This document shows, in pieces, positions 27,401 through 36,107 of a DNA stretch of 64,000 nucleotides. The DNA lies in the NCBI GenBank assembly GCA_001725155.1, contig MEFP01000005.1:1-64000 (forward strand). Direction: 5' to 3'. Source of the DNA: Lysobacteraceae bacterium SCN 69-320 (GTDB lineage Bacteria > Pseudomonadota > Gammaproteobacteria > Xanthomonadales > Rhodanobacteraceae). Under the pieces are notes generated by a model. That model did no database searches, was not told the DNA's origin, and saw nothing but the letters and a program-made list of their open reading frames with translations. Within the stretch, counting starts at the first letter, position 1, and each line of letters starts with the position of its first letter. The position numbers and the translations under genes were made by a program.

Positions 27401-30400
27401 CCGGGCTTTCCAGCGGCGCAACGGCCGCGAGCAGCTTGTCGAATTCGGCCTGCTCGTCGCTGGAGAACAGGCCGTCGAGACTCAGGCCTTGGCCGGCGTC
27501 GAAATCGGTCGTGCCGCTATCGGCAAGGCTGACGCTGTCGAGGCTGATTTCCTCGTCGGCGGCGTTTCCGCCGTGCAGCTCGGCGAAATCCAGCGCCGAC
27601 AGCTCTTCGAGCGAAATTTCCTCGACCTGCATCGCGGCGTCGCCGCCGACGGCCGCCGACGGAACGCCGTCGGCGAGACTGCCGTCGAGCGCGAAGCTCA
27701 GTTCCTCGGCCAGGGTCGCGCCGGCGTCGGCCGCGGGCGTGCGCAGATCGAAAGTGAAGGGCTCGTCGGCCGTTTCGGCGAGACCCCGCAGCGGCTCCGA
27801 TTCGACCGGCGCCGGTTCTTCGGCGGCGGGGAGCACGATGTCTTCATCGGCCGCGGCAGCGGCGAGCACGATGTCCTGGTCGGTTGCGGCCGCAGCCATC
27901 CCGGCCGGCGACTCGAGCACCGGTTCGACAGCGGCGGGTTCGGCGGCCAGTTCGAGGCTGTCCAGCGCGTCGTCGTCGCTGGGCACGTAGAGCATGTGCG
28001 CGAGTTCCGGCTCGGGCAGATCGTCGCGCAGCGCGACGATGCGCTCGATCAGGCCTTCGGACTGCTGCAGGTCGAGCTGGCCGCGTTCCAGCGACTGCAT
28101 GACCGTGCGCACGAGTTCGCTCGCGTCGCGCAGCGCGGCCAGGCCGATCGGCTCGGGCGCGGCTTCGCGGGCGCGCAGGCGCTTGATGTAGCCTTCCAGC
28201 GGCGCGAGCACGTGGCTGATGACCGGGATGTCGACCATCGCGATCGCGCCGTGCAGGGTATGCACCGAACGCAGCAAGGTATCCGTCGCCACCTGCGGCG
28301 AATGCGCCGAACCGTCGACGAAGCCGTCGATGACCGCCAGATGCTGGCTGACTTCGCTGCGCAGGATGTCGAACAGCACCGGGTCGATGTTCGGCAGCGG
28401 GCCGGCGGCCGGCAGCGCGTCGGCCGGGATTTCGGCCACGGCCGGCTCCAGCGCGATCTCGCGCTCGATGTCCAGGGTCCTGGTCAGCTCGACGACCGGC
28501 AGCGAGACCGGCGCGATGGCGACCGGCTCGTCCTCGACCGGCACTTCGACGAGGCGCTTGACCTTGCGCTTGACGATCTTGGTGCGCTTGCGCGCCGGCG
28601 CGAGCCAGGCTTCTTCGCCGGTCACGAGCTTGTCGGCGACGGCCATGAGGCCGGCGATGTCGGCCTTCGGCGAGCCCTCGCCGCGCAGCGCGGCAAGCAG
28701 TTCCGGCAGCGCCGCGACCGACTGGTCGACGAGCGTGATGACCGCCGCGTTCGGCTGTATGGTCTTGTCGAGCACGCGGTTGAGCATGTTCTCGACTTTC
28801 CAGCTGAACTCGCCCAGCGCCATCGCGCCGACGAGACGGCCGGAACCCTTGAGCGTATGGAACGAACGGCGCACGGGCTTGAGGCGCTCGAAATCGTTCA
28901 GGTCCGCCTTCCAGATCGGCATGTGGCGGTTGAGGTTGTCGATTTCCTCCTGCACTTCCTCGACGAAGACCTCACGGATCTCCTCGTCGATGTCGTCGGA
29001 GGCGACGGCCTGGAAGCTCGCATCGGCGGTGCCGCTCGCGGCCGAGTCGTCCTCGACCTCTTCCTCGACCTCTTCCTCGATCTCTACCGTGCGGAAGCGC
29101 GGCGCCGGCGGCGCGACGGCGGCCGGCGGCTGGGTCGGTTCGGTCTCGGTCAGGCGCAGGCCGGTCAGGTCCTGCACCGGCACGGACGGCGCCGCGTGCT
29201 CGCCGACGACGAGTGCGTCGAGGTTCTCGCCGGGCGCGATCTCCACCGCGACTTCCAGCTCGCGCAGCGGCTCGGGCGCCGGGGGCTCGGGTTCGGCCGC
29301 GACTGGTTCGACGTCGGGCAGGCCCAGCTTCGCGATGAAGTCGTCGACGTCGCCGCCGAGATCCATGTCCACGCTGGGCAGGTCCGACGCGGCGGAGGCG
29401 AATTCGATCTCGCCGCGCGCGGAAGGATTGCGGCCTTCGGGCAGGGTGTCGGCGAACGATACGAACTGGCCTATCGACAGGTCCGCGGCACGCGCTTCCG
29501 GCGCGGCGATCGGCGGCGGCGGTGCGATCGCGGCCGGCGGCGGCGCGGCGGGCATCTCGACGGCCTGCGCGCGCGGCGCATCGAACGATCCGAACGACGG
29601 CGCCGACGCGGACGGCAGCGGGCTGCTTTCGCCGCTGGCCGGCAGCGGCGCGCGCGTCGGCGGCGGCTCGGGCGCGTCGCCGTCGTCCTCGGGCACCGGC
29701 CAGTAACCGAGCGCTTCGAGACTTTCGCGCGTGACGTCCAGGATCTTCTCGCGGCCGGCGCGCTGGTCGCGCGTGGCTTCGAGGTAGTACTCGATCGAGG
29801 CGATCGTGTCGGCGAGCTTGTCCATCTGCTCGGCCGTCGGCACACGGCGCCAGCGCATCAGCTCGACCTCGATGAAGCGCACGAGGCCGTGCATGAGTTC
29901 GGCCGGCTTGTGCAGGTCGAGCATGCGCAGCGCGCCGGAGACCTCGTCGAGCAGGCGCGGAATCTGTTCGACCTTGGCGTGATCCCAGGGCGATTCGATG
30001 AACGCGACGATGTCGTTCTTGGCCTGGGCCAGATTCGTCGTCGCTTCCTTCATCAGCGCGTCGAGAATCTTGCGCACTTCGGCCTTGGGCAGCTCCATGC
30101 CGCCGCTGCCGGTATCCTCCGGCGTGTCGGCGCCGAGGCGGTCGATATGGTCGTCGAGCGAGGCTTCGACGTAGAGCAGCGCGCCGGCGACGTCGAGCAG
30201 CGTGCTCTCGTCGGGCGAGCGCGTCTTGTTGGCGATTTCCTCGACGATGCCGCGCTGTTCGATGACGACGCGGCGCGGCACGCCGAGGCCGAGCATGCCG
30301 AGCGTGTCGCCGACGCGGTCGAGCACGTCGACCTGGGCCATGAGTTCGGCCGGATCGTTGCCCTGGGCACGCAGGAAGATGTCCAGCGCTTCCTTGACAC

Positions 30401-31394
30401 GCAGCAGGTCGTCCTTGATCGCCGCCGAAACCGTGTCGAGCAGCGCGCGGTTGTGGCCCGAGATCGAACCCTTGGCGTGTTCGAGCTCTTTCTCGCTGGG
30501 CAGCAGCGCCTGCAGCTTGAAGGCCTGGCGCACCTCGGTCAGCCGCGGTGAATCGGCGCTGGCATGCGCGACGTAATACAGCAGGTTCTTCAGCAGCTCG
30601 CGCGGCGGCGCCGACTGGAACGCGGCTTCGCCGGCGTCGACGAGGCGCTTGATCTCGCGGTCGACCTTGCCGAACAGCAGCTTGACGGCCGGGCTCGCGT
30701 CGATCGCGCCGGCGCCGACGCCTTCCAGCACGGCGCTGCCGATCCACCAGACGCGGCGCGGTTCGACCGCATGGCTGATCGCGCGCACGCGGCCGAGCAG
30801 GTCGATGAGCTTGTCGGTTTCCAGGCGCGGATCGGCCGCGCGCAGCCACTTCAGCAGCGAGACCTGATAGGCCGTGCGCAGACGGCCAGCGGTGAGCTTG
30901 AGCTCGCCCTCGGGCAGCGGCTGGGCCGCGCCGTCGGCACTGGCCGGCAGCGGCAGGCTCAGGTCCGGCGAGAACAGTACGCTTTCGGAAAACAGCTCCT
31001 CGCCGCGCACCGCGCGCAGGTCGTTGAGCAGCGGCAGCAGGACGATCGGAATGTCCTTGTGGCCGCTCTGCAGCCGCTCCAGGTAGTCCGGCAGCTGCAC
31101 GATGCCGCGCATCAGCACGGTATAGGCTTCTTCCTTCTGGCGGATCTCGCCGTCGAGCAGCGTCTGCGCGAGACGCTCCATCTCCTCGACCACCATCGAC
31201 GCGCCATACAGCTCGACCATGCGCAGGGTGCCCTGCACCTGATGCAGATAGGTCGCGCAGAAGCGCATGAGGCTGGAGTCGGCGGGATCGTCGACATAGG
31301 CCTCCAGCGCCTGACGCGCCTGCTTCAGGGTCTCGTCGAGCTCCTGCTTGACCCAGTTGAGCGTGGTGAAGTCGATGTCGTCTTGCAGTCTCAT
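24492..31394 (-). CDS. chpA: ChpA/PilL, multi-phosphotransfer hybrid histidine kinase of the type IV pilus chemosensory system
   Basis: 2300 residues. N-terminal Hpt-like helical domains begin at residue ~1 (LHQVQGTLRMVE). Later Hpt domains carry SFHTLKGSGRL (~845), a divergent SVHTLHGAIAM (~1044) and DLHTLKGGARM (~1545). Residues ~1360-1475 are an uninterrupted Ala/Glu/Arg helix. The kinase core follows: dimerisation region (~1645-1790), ATP-binding domain (FEHMLRNALAHGIESPE ~1868; GRGVGMDVV ~1968), CheW-like domain (~2030-2165) and a C-terminal receiver (VMVVDDSITMRK, LLDIEMPRMDGYE, LGKPYQE, ~2175-2296). It phosphorylates PilG and PilH to control pilus extension and retraction. The length is comparable to ChpA of Pseudomonas. 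Confidence 0.97.
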   Translation of the reverse strand: MRLQDDIDFTTLNWVKQELDETLKQARQALEAYVDDPADSSLMRFCATYLHQVQGTLRMVELYGASMVVEEMERLAQTLLDGEIRQKEEAYTVLMRGIVQLPDYLERLQSGHKDIPIVLLPLLNDLRAVRGEELFSESVLFSPDLSLPLPASADGAAQPLPEGELKLTAGRLRTAYQVSLLKWLRAADPRLETDKLIDLLGRVRAISHAVEPRRVWWIGSAVLEGVGAGAIDASPAVKLLFGKVDREIKRLVDAGEAAFQSAPPRELLKNLLYYVAHASADSPRLTEVRQAFKLQALLPSEKELEHAKGSISGHNRALLDTVSAAIKDDLLRVKEALDIFLRAQGNDPAELMAQVDVLDRVGDTLGMLGLGVPRRVVIEQRGIVEEIANKTRSPDESTLLDVAGALLYVEASLDDHIDRLGADTPEDTGSGGMELPKAEVRKILDALMKEATTNLAQAKNDIVAFIESPWDHAKVEQIPRLLDEVSGALRMLDLHKPAELMHGLVRFIEVELMRWRRVPTAEQMDKLADTIASIEYYLEATRDQRAGREKILDVTRESLEALGYWPVPEDDGDAPEPPPTRAPLPASGESSPLPSASAPSFGSFDAPRAQAVEMPAAPPPAAIAPPPPIAAPEARAADLSIGQFVSFADTLPEGRNPSARGEIEFASAASDLPSVDMDLGGDVDDFIAKLGLPDVEPVAAEPEPPAPEPLRELEVAVEIAPGENLDALVVGEHAAPSVPVQDLTGLRLTETEPTQPPAAVAPPAPRFRTVEIEEEVEEEVEDDSAASGTADASFQAVASDDIDEEIREVFVEEVQEEIDNLNRHMPIWKADLNDFERLKPVRRSFHTLKGSGRLVGAMALGEFSWKVENMLNRVLDKTIQPNAAVITLVDQSVAALPELLAALRGEGSPKADIAGLMAVADKLVTGEEAWLAPARKRTKIVKRKVKRLVEVPVEDEPVAIAPVSLPVVELTRTLDIEREIALEPAVAEIPADALPAAGPLPNIDPVLFDILRSEVSQHLAVIDGFVDGSAHSPQVATDTLLRSVHTLHGAIAMVDIPVISHVLAPLEGYIKRLRAREAAPEPIGLAALRDASELVRTVMQSLERGQLDLQQSEGLIERIVALRDDLPEPELAHMLYVPSDDDALDSLELAAEPAAVEPVLESPAGMAAAATDQDIVLAAAAADEDIVLPAAEEPAPVESEPLRGLAETADEPFTFDLRTPAADAGATLAEELSFALDGSLADGVPSAAVGGDAAMQVEEISLEELSALDFAELHGGNAADEEISLDSVSLADSGTTDFDAGQGLSLDGLFSSDEQAEFDKLLAAVAPLESPAAVAEVPLAALDGAGAGDVDVSELDALLADAARVEADAAARAAEEAELARAEAAAAAQAELDAANRAQAEAAALLAEAEAAARAEAQAAARAEADAAAARAESEAQARAAEEAAAQARREAERMAAEQAAEAAERARAEAQSRSAGLGDIVLPPIADDVQPEGRLDLPDMDEDLLEIFVQEGSDILDHSDGLIARLREAPQDRDIVTGMQRDLHTLKGGARMAGLAPIGDLSHAMESLLEAISEGRRGMDRATVESFERGYDRLHALVQRIAKRQAIAMPENAIARFDALVSGDLSGQLAATAALPAATTETRVPAPAAAPVAEAPKAPARPAPINRPGALPPVEDDEPRPAQEMIRVRSDLLDSLVNYAGEVSIYRSRLEQQVTTFRFNLVEFEQTVSRLREQLRKLEMETEAQIIARYQREHHEPGETTFDPLELDRFSQLQQLSRALGESVSDLVSIQNLLDDLTRQSETLLLQQSRVSSDLQEGLMRTRMVPFDSLVPSLRRTVRQSAQEIGKRAQLKVEGAQGEMDRNLLERMKAPFEHMLRNALAHGIESPEDRAKVGKNPEGTVTIQVSREATEVVLRVSDDGRGMDRDAIRKKAIERGLLNADAQLSDRDLYAFILETGFSTAEQVTQLAGRGVGMDVVHNEIKQLGGGLTIDSERGKGSVFTIRLPFTLAVTQAILVRLGEATYAIPMSSVQGVVRIGREDLERRLATVNPVYAYAGEEFHIYELAQLLNVPVPRLADEAQVPLLMTRTGDQRAAVRIDGVVGSREVVVKSVGPQISSVAGIFGATIMGDGSVVMILDLAPLVRRYVALRAASVEAGVDIATFAPQPIAPPVEERRQPLVMVVDDSITMRKVTTRVLERNDMDVITAKDGLDAVEKLQDKVPDLMLLDIEMPRMDGYELATYMKNDPRLKLVPIIMITSRTGEKHRQRALEIGVERYLGKPYQEVDLLRNVQETLRLSRA

Positions 31395-31405
31395 GCGCTT
31401 TTCTC

Positions 31406-32278
31406 TCAGCGGTTGCGCAGGAAGGCGAGCGCCTGCCTGTGCGGCACGCGGCTCAAGGTGGGATGGGCGAAGCTGGTGACTTCACCGGCGCCCAGCACCA
31501 GCAGGCCGCCGGGCTTGAGCAGTCCCGCCAGCGCGCCGAGCAGCTCGCGCCGACGATCCCGTGCAAAATAGATCAATACGTTCTGGCAGAAAATCAGGTC
31601 CAGCCGCTTGAGCGGCGCGCGCGCCACGTCGAGCAGGTTGAACTGGGCGAAACCGACGCGCTTGCGCAGCGTCTCCTTGATCTGGAACGAGTCGGCGTCG
31701 ATCTCGTCGGCGTAGCGTTCGCGGTAGTCGGGCGGGATCTCGCCGAACTTGGTCCGGGCATACAGCCCCGAACGGCCCACCGCGAGCGCCGGCTGGCTGA
31801 CGTCGGTCGCGGTCACGCCGAAATACACGCGAGCATCGTTGAACGCGCTGATGTGGCGGTCGAGCACCATGGCCAGCGTATAGGCCTCCTCGCCCGTGGA
31901 GCAGCCCACGCTCCAGGCGTGCAGCGCGCCCTGGCTGCCGCTCTTGACCAGGCGCGGCAGCCATTCGTTGGCGATCAGGTCGAACGACGGCGGATGGCGG
32001 AAGAAATGCGTCTCGTGGACCGTCAGCCGGTCGACCAGCGTGGTCCACTCGATCGCGCCTTCGGGCACCTTGTGCAGGTCGCGGTAATAGTCGTCGAAGC
32101 GCTCGTGACCGGTTTCGCGCATGCGCCCGCGCACCGCCGTGACCAGGAACGGCTTGCGCGCCGGCGGCACGACGACGCCCGTACGCCGTTCGAGCATGTC
32201 CGCCCAGCGTGCGAATTCGGCATCGTCCATGCCCGGCAAGGCAGAGAGCGCCGACCAGTTACCGATCGCAAGGGCCAT
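31406..32278 (-). CDS. pilK: PilK, CheR-type chemoreceptor methyltransferase
   Basis: 290 residues. The CheR N-terminal helical domain (~20-85) is followed by the SAM-binding domain with DRLTVHETHFFRHP, HAWSVGCSTGEEAYTLAM (glycine-rich SAM motif), FGVTATDVSQPAL, RVGFAQFNLLD and DLIFCQNVLIYF. It methylates glutamates of the receptor PilJ using S-adenosylmethionine and opposes ChpB. It lies 11 bp before chpA and 39 bp after pilJ within the operon. Confidence 0.95.
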   Translation of the reverse strand: MALAIGNWSALSALPGMDDAEFARWADMLERRTGVVVPPARKPFLVTAVRGRMRETGHERFDDYYRDLHKVPEGAIEWTTLVDRLTVHETHFFRHPPSFDLIANEWLPRLVKSGSQGALHAWSVGCSTGEEAYTLAMVLDRHISAFNDARVYFGVTATDVSQPALAVGRSGLYARTKFGEIPPDYRERYADEIDADSFQIKETLRKRVGFAQFNLLDVARAPLKRLDLIFCQNVLIYFARDRRRELLGALAGLLKPGGLLVLGAGEVTSFAHPTLSRVPHRQALAFLRNR

Positions 32279-32317
32279 GCGCGCCGAATCACCTCATCGT
32301 CAGGCAAGCTTCCGCCG

Positions 32318-34351
32318 TCAGGTCGGAAGCTTGAAGTCCGCAACCGAACGGCGCAGGTCCGCAGCGAGCTGGGCCAGGTTGCCGATGGACTCGGCGGTCT
32401 GGCTCGCACCGAGCGAGGTCTGCGTCGTGATTTCCTGAATCACGTTCATGGTCGCCGAGATGTTCGTCGCAGCGGCCGACTGCTGGCGCGCCGCCTCGGA
32501 GATGTTCTGAATCAGGTCGGCGAGGTCGTTCGACACCTTTTCGATCTCGCCGAGCGCGAGGCCCGCGTCCTCGGCCAGTCGCGCGCCGGCGACCACTTCG
32601 GCCGTCGTCTGTTCCATCGAGCTGACCGCTTCGTTGGTGTCGGACTGAATCGTCTGCACCAGCGTTTCGATTCGCTTCGTTGCATTGGACGCGCGTTCGG
32701 CGAGTCGCTGCACTTCGTCGGCGACGACCGCGAAGCCGCGGCCCGCCTCACCGGCCGAGGCCGCCTGGATGGCGGCGTTCAGCGCGAGAATGTTCGTCTG
32801 CTCGGCGATGTCGTTGATGAGTTCCACGATCGAACCGATTTCCTGCGACGACTCGCCGAGGCGCTTGATTCGCTTGGACGTCTCCTGGATCTGGTCGCGG
32901 ATCGAGTCCATGCCCTGAATCGTCTGACGCACGATGGCTGCGCCCTTGGACGCGATCTGCACCGAGCGCTGCGCCACGTCGGCCGATTCGGCGGAATTCT
33001 TCGACACCTCGTCGATCGACACGGCGATTTCGTTGATCGCCGCCGATGCGGAGGTGATCTGCTGCGCCTGATGCTCTGCGGCTTCGGCCAGGTGCATGGC
33101 GGTCGCCTGCGTTTCCTGCGCGGCGGCGGACACCTGCACGGCGGTCTCGTTGATCGTCGTCACCAGGGAGCGCAGTGCTTCCACGGCGAAGTTGACCGAG
33201 TCGGCGATTGCGCCCGTGATGTCCTCGGTGACGGTCGCCTTGACGGTGAGGTCGCCTTCTGCGAGCGATCCCATTTCGTCGAGCAGGCGCAGAATGGCTT
33301 CCTGATTGCGCTGGTTCAGCTCGGCCGTGACCGAGTAGCGGCGGCGCTGGTCGCGCGCCTGGGCGATCAGCAGCACGACGAGCAGCGCGGCGGCGACGGC
33401 CGCGGCGATGAGGCCCCACCAGACGTTCGGGAACAGACGCTTGTTGGACAGCTCGCCGATCTTGGTCGCCACGTCGTTGGCGCGCAGCAGCACCGTCTGC
33501 GAGTCGCCGAAGATGTTGTCGGCGGATTCCTTGACTTCCTGCAGGCTGGAGGCGGAGTCGAGGATCTTCTGCACCGGCTCGGCCATGCCGGTCCACTTGG
33601 CGTAGATGTCGGTCAGGATCTCGCGGCCGTTGGCGTTGTCCAGCGCCTTGATGTTGAAGTCGGGAGAGCCGTTGATCAGGCCGTTGAGCACCGCGCCGTA
33701 GAGTCGCGCATCGCGCGAGAAGCCGTCGGCCGCGGACTGCGCGCCCTGGCCGCCGAGCAGGATTTCCTGCACGCGGCGGATCATGCGGTCGGCCAGCAGC
33801 ATCTGGCGCATCGAGATCTGCACCTGCTGGGTCGAGCCGCTGCGGTTGGTCAGGATGTTGACCACCTCGTCCATGCGCGAGTTGAGGATCGGGATCTGGC
33901 CGGAGAAGTCGCTCGCGGTCGCGGCGGAGCTGAGCACGAGCTCCTTGTTGCCGAGAATCTTCGTCGCGTTGGTGTTCAGTGCGGCCCAGGAGCGGCTGAG
34001 TTCCTGCAGCTGCTTGGAGACGATGGCTTCTTCGGCATAGCCGGGCATGCCTTCCTTGTCGTCGCCGCGGTTCAGCGCCTGGATGTACTTGTCGATGTTG
34101 TTGCGCGTCGCCTCGAGTTCCTTGAAGGCGTCGATGTTGCCGCCTGCGGACTCCGACGCGTACTTCGCGATCGACTGCGACAACACCTGGATCTGCGTCG
34201 TCAGCGCCACCGCCTGGCGGTCGTCGTTGTTCTTCTTGTTGAGCAGGAAGAAGTCGACTGCGGCCACGGCGAGTGCCAGCAGCAGAAGAATGATCAGCCA
34301 AGTATTCGTGCCCGACGCACGTTCCTTGACGGCCCCCGATGTTGTGCTCAT
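32318..34351 (-). CDS. pilJ: PilJ, methyl-accepting chemoreceptor of the Pil-Chp system
   Basis: 677 residues. TM1 is near residues 17-39 ([18 protein letters not shown]). A periplasmic PilJ-type helical domain (two repeats, ~40-308) follows, then TM2 (~309-332), HAMP (~333-390) and the signalling coiled coil. The hairpin tip [20 protein letters not shown] then [19 protein letters not shown] lies near residues 512-550, the standard MCP kinase-contacting tip. It senses surface contact or pilus state and controls ChpA through PilI. It follows pilI after 61 bp. Confidence 0.97.
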   Translation of the reverse strand: MSTTSGAVKERASGTNTWLIILLLLALAVAAVDFFLLNKKNNDDRQAVALTTQIQVLSQSIAKYASESAGGNIDAFKELEATRNNIDKYIQALNRGDDKEGMPGYAEEAIVSKQLQELSRSWAALNTNATKILGNKELVLSSAATASDFSGQIPILNSRMDEVVNILTNRSGSTQQVQISMRQMLLADRMIRRVQEILLGGQGAQSAADGFSRDARLYGAVLNGLINGSPDFNIKALDNANGREILTDIYAKWTGMAEPVQKILDSASSLQEVKESADNIFGDSQTVLLRANDVATKIGELSNKRLFPNVWWGLIAAAVAAALLVVLLIAQARDQRRRYSVTAELNQRNQEAILRLLDEMGSLAEGDLTVKATVTEDITGAIADSVNFAVEALRSLVTTINETAVQVSAAAQETQATAMHLAEAAEHQAQQITSASAAINEIAVSIDEVSKNSAESADVAQRSVQIASKGAAIVRQTIQGMDSIRDQIQETSKRIKRLGESSQEIGSIVELINDIAEQTNILALNAAIQAASAGEAGRGFAVVADEVQRLAERASNATKRIETLVQTIQSDTNEAVSSMEQTTAEVVAGARLAEDAGLALGEIEKVSNDLADLIQNISEAARQQSAAATNISATMNVIQEITTQTSLGASQTAESIGNLAQLAADLRRSVADFKLPT

Positions 34352-34412
34352 GCCTTCACCTCAACAGCCAATGAGTTCGCCCCGCGTCCTGGTGGCTGGA
34401 CCTCACGCGGGA

Positions 34413-34967
34413 TCACGCCGATGCTTGCAGGAATTCCGGAGTGCGGACCAGCGCAGCCATGCTGAACAGCCCCCAGAACACGTCCCCCAACTGGTAGCGC
34501 TCGGGTACGAAACGGCCATAGCGCGAGTCGGATTCCGCTTCCGCCTCGGCGCGTTGTTCGTCGGAAAAATTGCGTTGTCCCAGCACTTCGTCGACGAGCA
34601 GTCCGACGCTGCCGCCGTGCTGGCGGATGATCAGTACGCGACTGGAGTCCACCAGCGTGCTGCGCTCGGCCTCGACGAAATTGCGCAGGTCGACGATGGG
34701 CACGAGGTTGCCGCGCACGTTGGCCACGCCGAGCAGCCAGGGCCGCGTGCCCGGCACGACGGTCAGCTGCGGGAAGGTCAGGATTTCGTTGACTTCGGCG
34801 ATGCTGGACACCAGATGGCGCGTGCCGACGCGGAAGCCGATGCCGCGCCACAGGCCCGAGGCTTCGACTTCCTCGGGCATGCCTGCAATGTGCGCAAGGC
34901 TGCGCCGCTCGTAGTCGGCGAGTACCTCGAACGGTGTCAGTTGCAGGGTGTCGGTCGTTGCAGACAT
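34413..34967 (-). CDS. pilI: PilI, CheW-like coupling protein
   Basis: 184 residues from the ATG at 34967 (MSATTDTLQLTPFEVL). A TTG at 34982 overlapping the pilH stop is the alternative. CheW-fold features are WRGIGFRVGTRHLVSSIAEV, the GVANVRGNLVPIVDLRNF core and the terminal SVGLLVDEVLGQRNFSDEQ. It bridges PilJ and ChpA. Gene order and similarity fit PilI of Pseudomonas and Xanthomonas. Confidence 0.93.
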   Translation of the reverse strand: MSATTDTLQLTPFEVLADYERRSLAHIAGMPEEVEASGLWRGIGFRVGTRHLVSSIAEVNEILTFPQLTVVPGTRPWLLGVANVRGNLVPIVDLRNFVEAERSTLVDSSRVLIIRQHGGSVGLLVDEVLGQRNFSDEQRAEAEAESDSRYGRFVPERYQLGDVFWGLFSMAALVRTPEFLQASA

Positions 34968-34978
34968 GGGGTGGAGAC

Positions 34979-35344
34979 TCAACTCGGCAACAGGGTCTGG
35001 ATTCGGGCGAGCAGCTCCTTCTCGCTCACCGGCTTGGTCACGAAGTCCTTCGCCCCCTGGCGCAGACCCCAGACGCGGTCCGTCTCCATCGACTTGGTGG
35101 TCACGATGAGGATCGGAATATGCGCCGTGGCTTCGTCGCGGCTCAAGGTGCGAGTCGCCTGGAAACCGTTCATACCCGGCATGATCACGTCCATGATGAC
35201 GAGATCCGGCCGTTCGCGCTTCACGGCGACTATGCCGTCCTCGGCATTGGCCGCGCTGCTGACGCGATGTCCCGCCTTCTCCAGCAGCGTCGTGAAGACG
35301 CGGATGTCGGTCGGCGAGTCGTCAATGATCAGAATGTGAGCCAT
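34979..35344 (-). CDS. pilH: PilH, CheY-like response regulator
   Basis: 121 residues, a single receiver domain: acidic pair in IIDDSPTD, phosphoacceptor Asp in LVIMDVIMPGMNGFQ, Thr in LIVTTKS and Lys in FVTKPVSE. It has no output domain. PilH acts with PilG downstream of ChpA; in Pseudomonas it favours pilus retraction. A GGGGGAAG ribosome site lies a few bases before the ATG. Its stop abuts the pilI start region. Confidence 0.95.
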   Translation of the reverse strand: MAHILIIDDSPTDIRVFTTLLEKAGHRVSSAANAEDGIVAVKRERPDLVIMDVIMPGMNGFQATRTLSRDEATAHIPILIVTTKSMETDRVWGLRQGAKDFVTKPVSEKELLARIQTLLPS

Positions 35345-35396
35345 CGCTTCCCCCTGTGAGCGCCATGGCGTTACCCCTAAAGCTACCGCTGTGGCG

Positions 35397-35801
35397 TCAC
35401 GCCTTCAGATCCACATGACGCCGTATTGCGCCGAGGAGCTCTTCCCGGGTAAACGGTTTGGTCAAATACTGTTCCGAGCCGACGATGCGGCCACGGGCCT
35501 TGTCGAACAGACCGTCCTTGGACGACAGCATGATCACCGGCGTGCCCTTGAACATCTGGTTGTTCTTGATCAGCGCGCAGGTCTGATAGCCGTCGAGCCG
35601 CGGCATCATGATGTCGACGAAGATGATATGCGGCTGGTGATCGGAGATCTTCGCCAACGCTTCAAAGCCGTCGGTCGCGGTGACGACGTCGGCGCCCTCC
35701 TTCTTCAGCAGCGTCTCGGCCGTGCGGCGTATGGTCTTCGAGTCGTCGATGACCATCACCTTCATGCCGCTCAGACTGCCCGATTTCGTCGCGTCTTCCA
35801 C
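35397..35801 (-). CDS. pilG: PilG, CheY-like response regulator, first gene of the Pil-Chp operon
   Basis: 134 residues from the GTG at 35801 (VEDATKSGSLSGMKV), which has GGAGGG just upstream. An ATG at 35765 (MKVMVIDDSK) would give 122 residues. The receiver features are VIDDSKTIRRTAETLLKKEG, phospho-Asp in FVDIMMPRLDGYQ, and LTKPFTREELLGAIRRHV. This matches PilG, which promotes pilus extension and cAMP signalling in Pseudomonas and pilus control in Xanthomonas. It is divergent from gshB. Confidence 0.94.
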   Translation of the reverse strand: MEDATKSGSLSGMKVMVIDDSKTIRRTAETLLKKEGADVVTATDGFEALAKISDHQPHIIFVDIMMPRLDGYQTCALIKNNQMFKGTPVIMLSSKDGLFDKARGRIVGSEQYLTKPFTREELLGAIRRHVDLKA

Positions 35802-36107
35802 GTACCCTCCAAGCCACCGTTCTGTGGCACGGGGGAATCCCCATGCACGAGTCTTGCCATTACCACTGCGACGTCGTTCTGCAGCCTTGCCGCGACGCTG
35901 CACGAGGCGCCGGAGCCGGGCTTTACCGCTGTTTAACCGCTAGTCAGCGAACGTGTCAAGTTCGTCGCCTAAGTTACCGCCGTCGCTTAGGAACCTCGTC
36001 CCGCCGGCGCTCCCCGCACGGTCGGCGAGAGTCTAGCGCGATGCTAGTACAGATGGCACCTGCGCGGGCATCATCGGCACTTCCCGCCGCCGCCAGGACC
36101 CGCTTGC
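35802..36107. other. Intergenic region between divergent pilG and gshB (306 bp)
   Basis: It contains the candidate pilG promoter, a short cctaag/cttagg dyad (35968-35991) and repeats of GCGGTWA on the minus strand. No gene was recognised. Confidence 0.6.
35931..35959 (-). promoter_or_regulatory. Candidate promoter of the pilG operon
   Basis: On the minus strand TTGACA (35959-35954) is followed after exactly 17 bp by TTAAAC (35936-35931), about 130 bp upstream of the pilG start. The -10 box is poor. Motifs GCGGTTAA and GCGGTAAA flank the -10 region. Confidence 0.4.

Noticed and set aside
24600-30551. A 1983-codon open frame on the plus strand
   Set aside because: It lies entirely antisense to chpA, is Arg/His/Asp-rich as expected for high-GC shadow frames, and has no recognisable domain.
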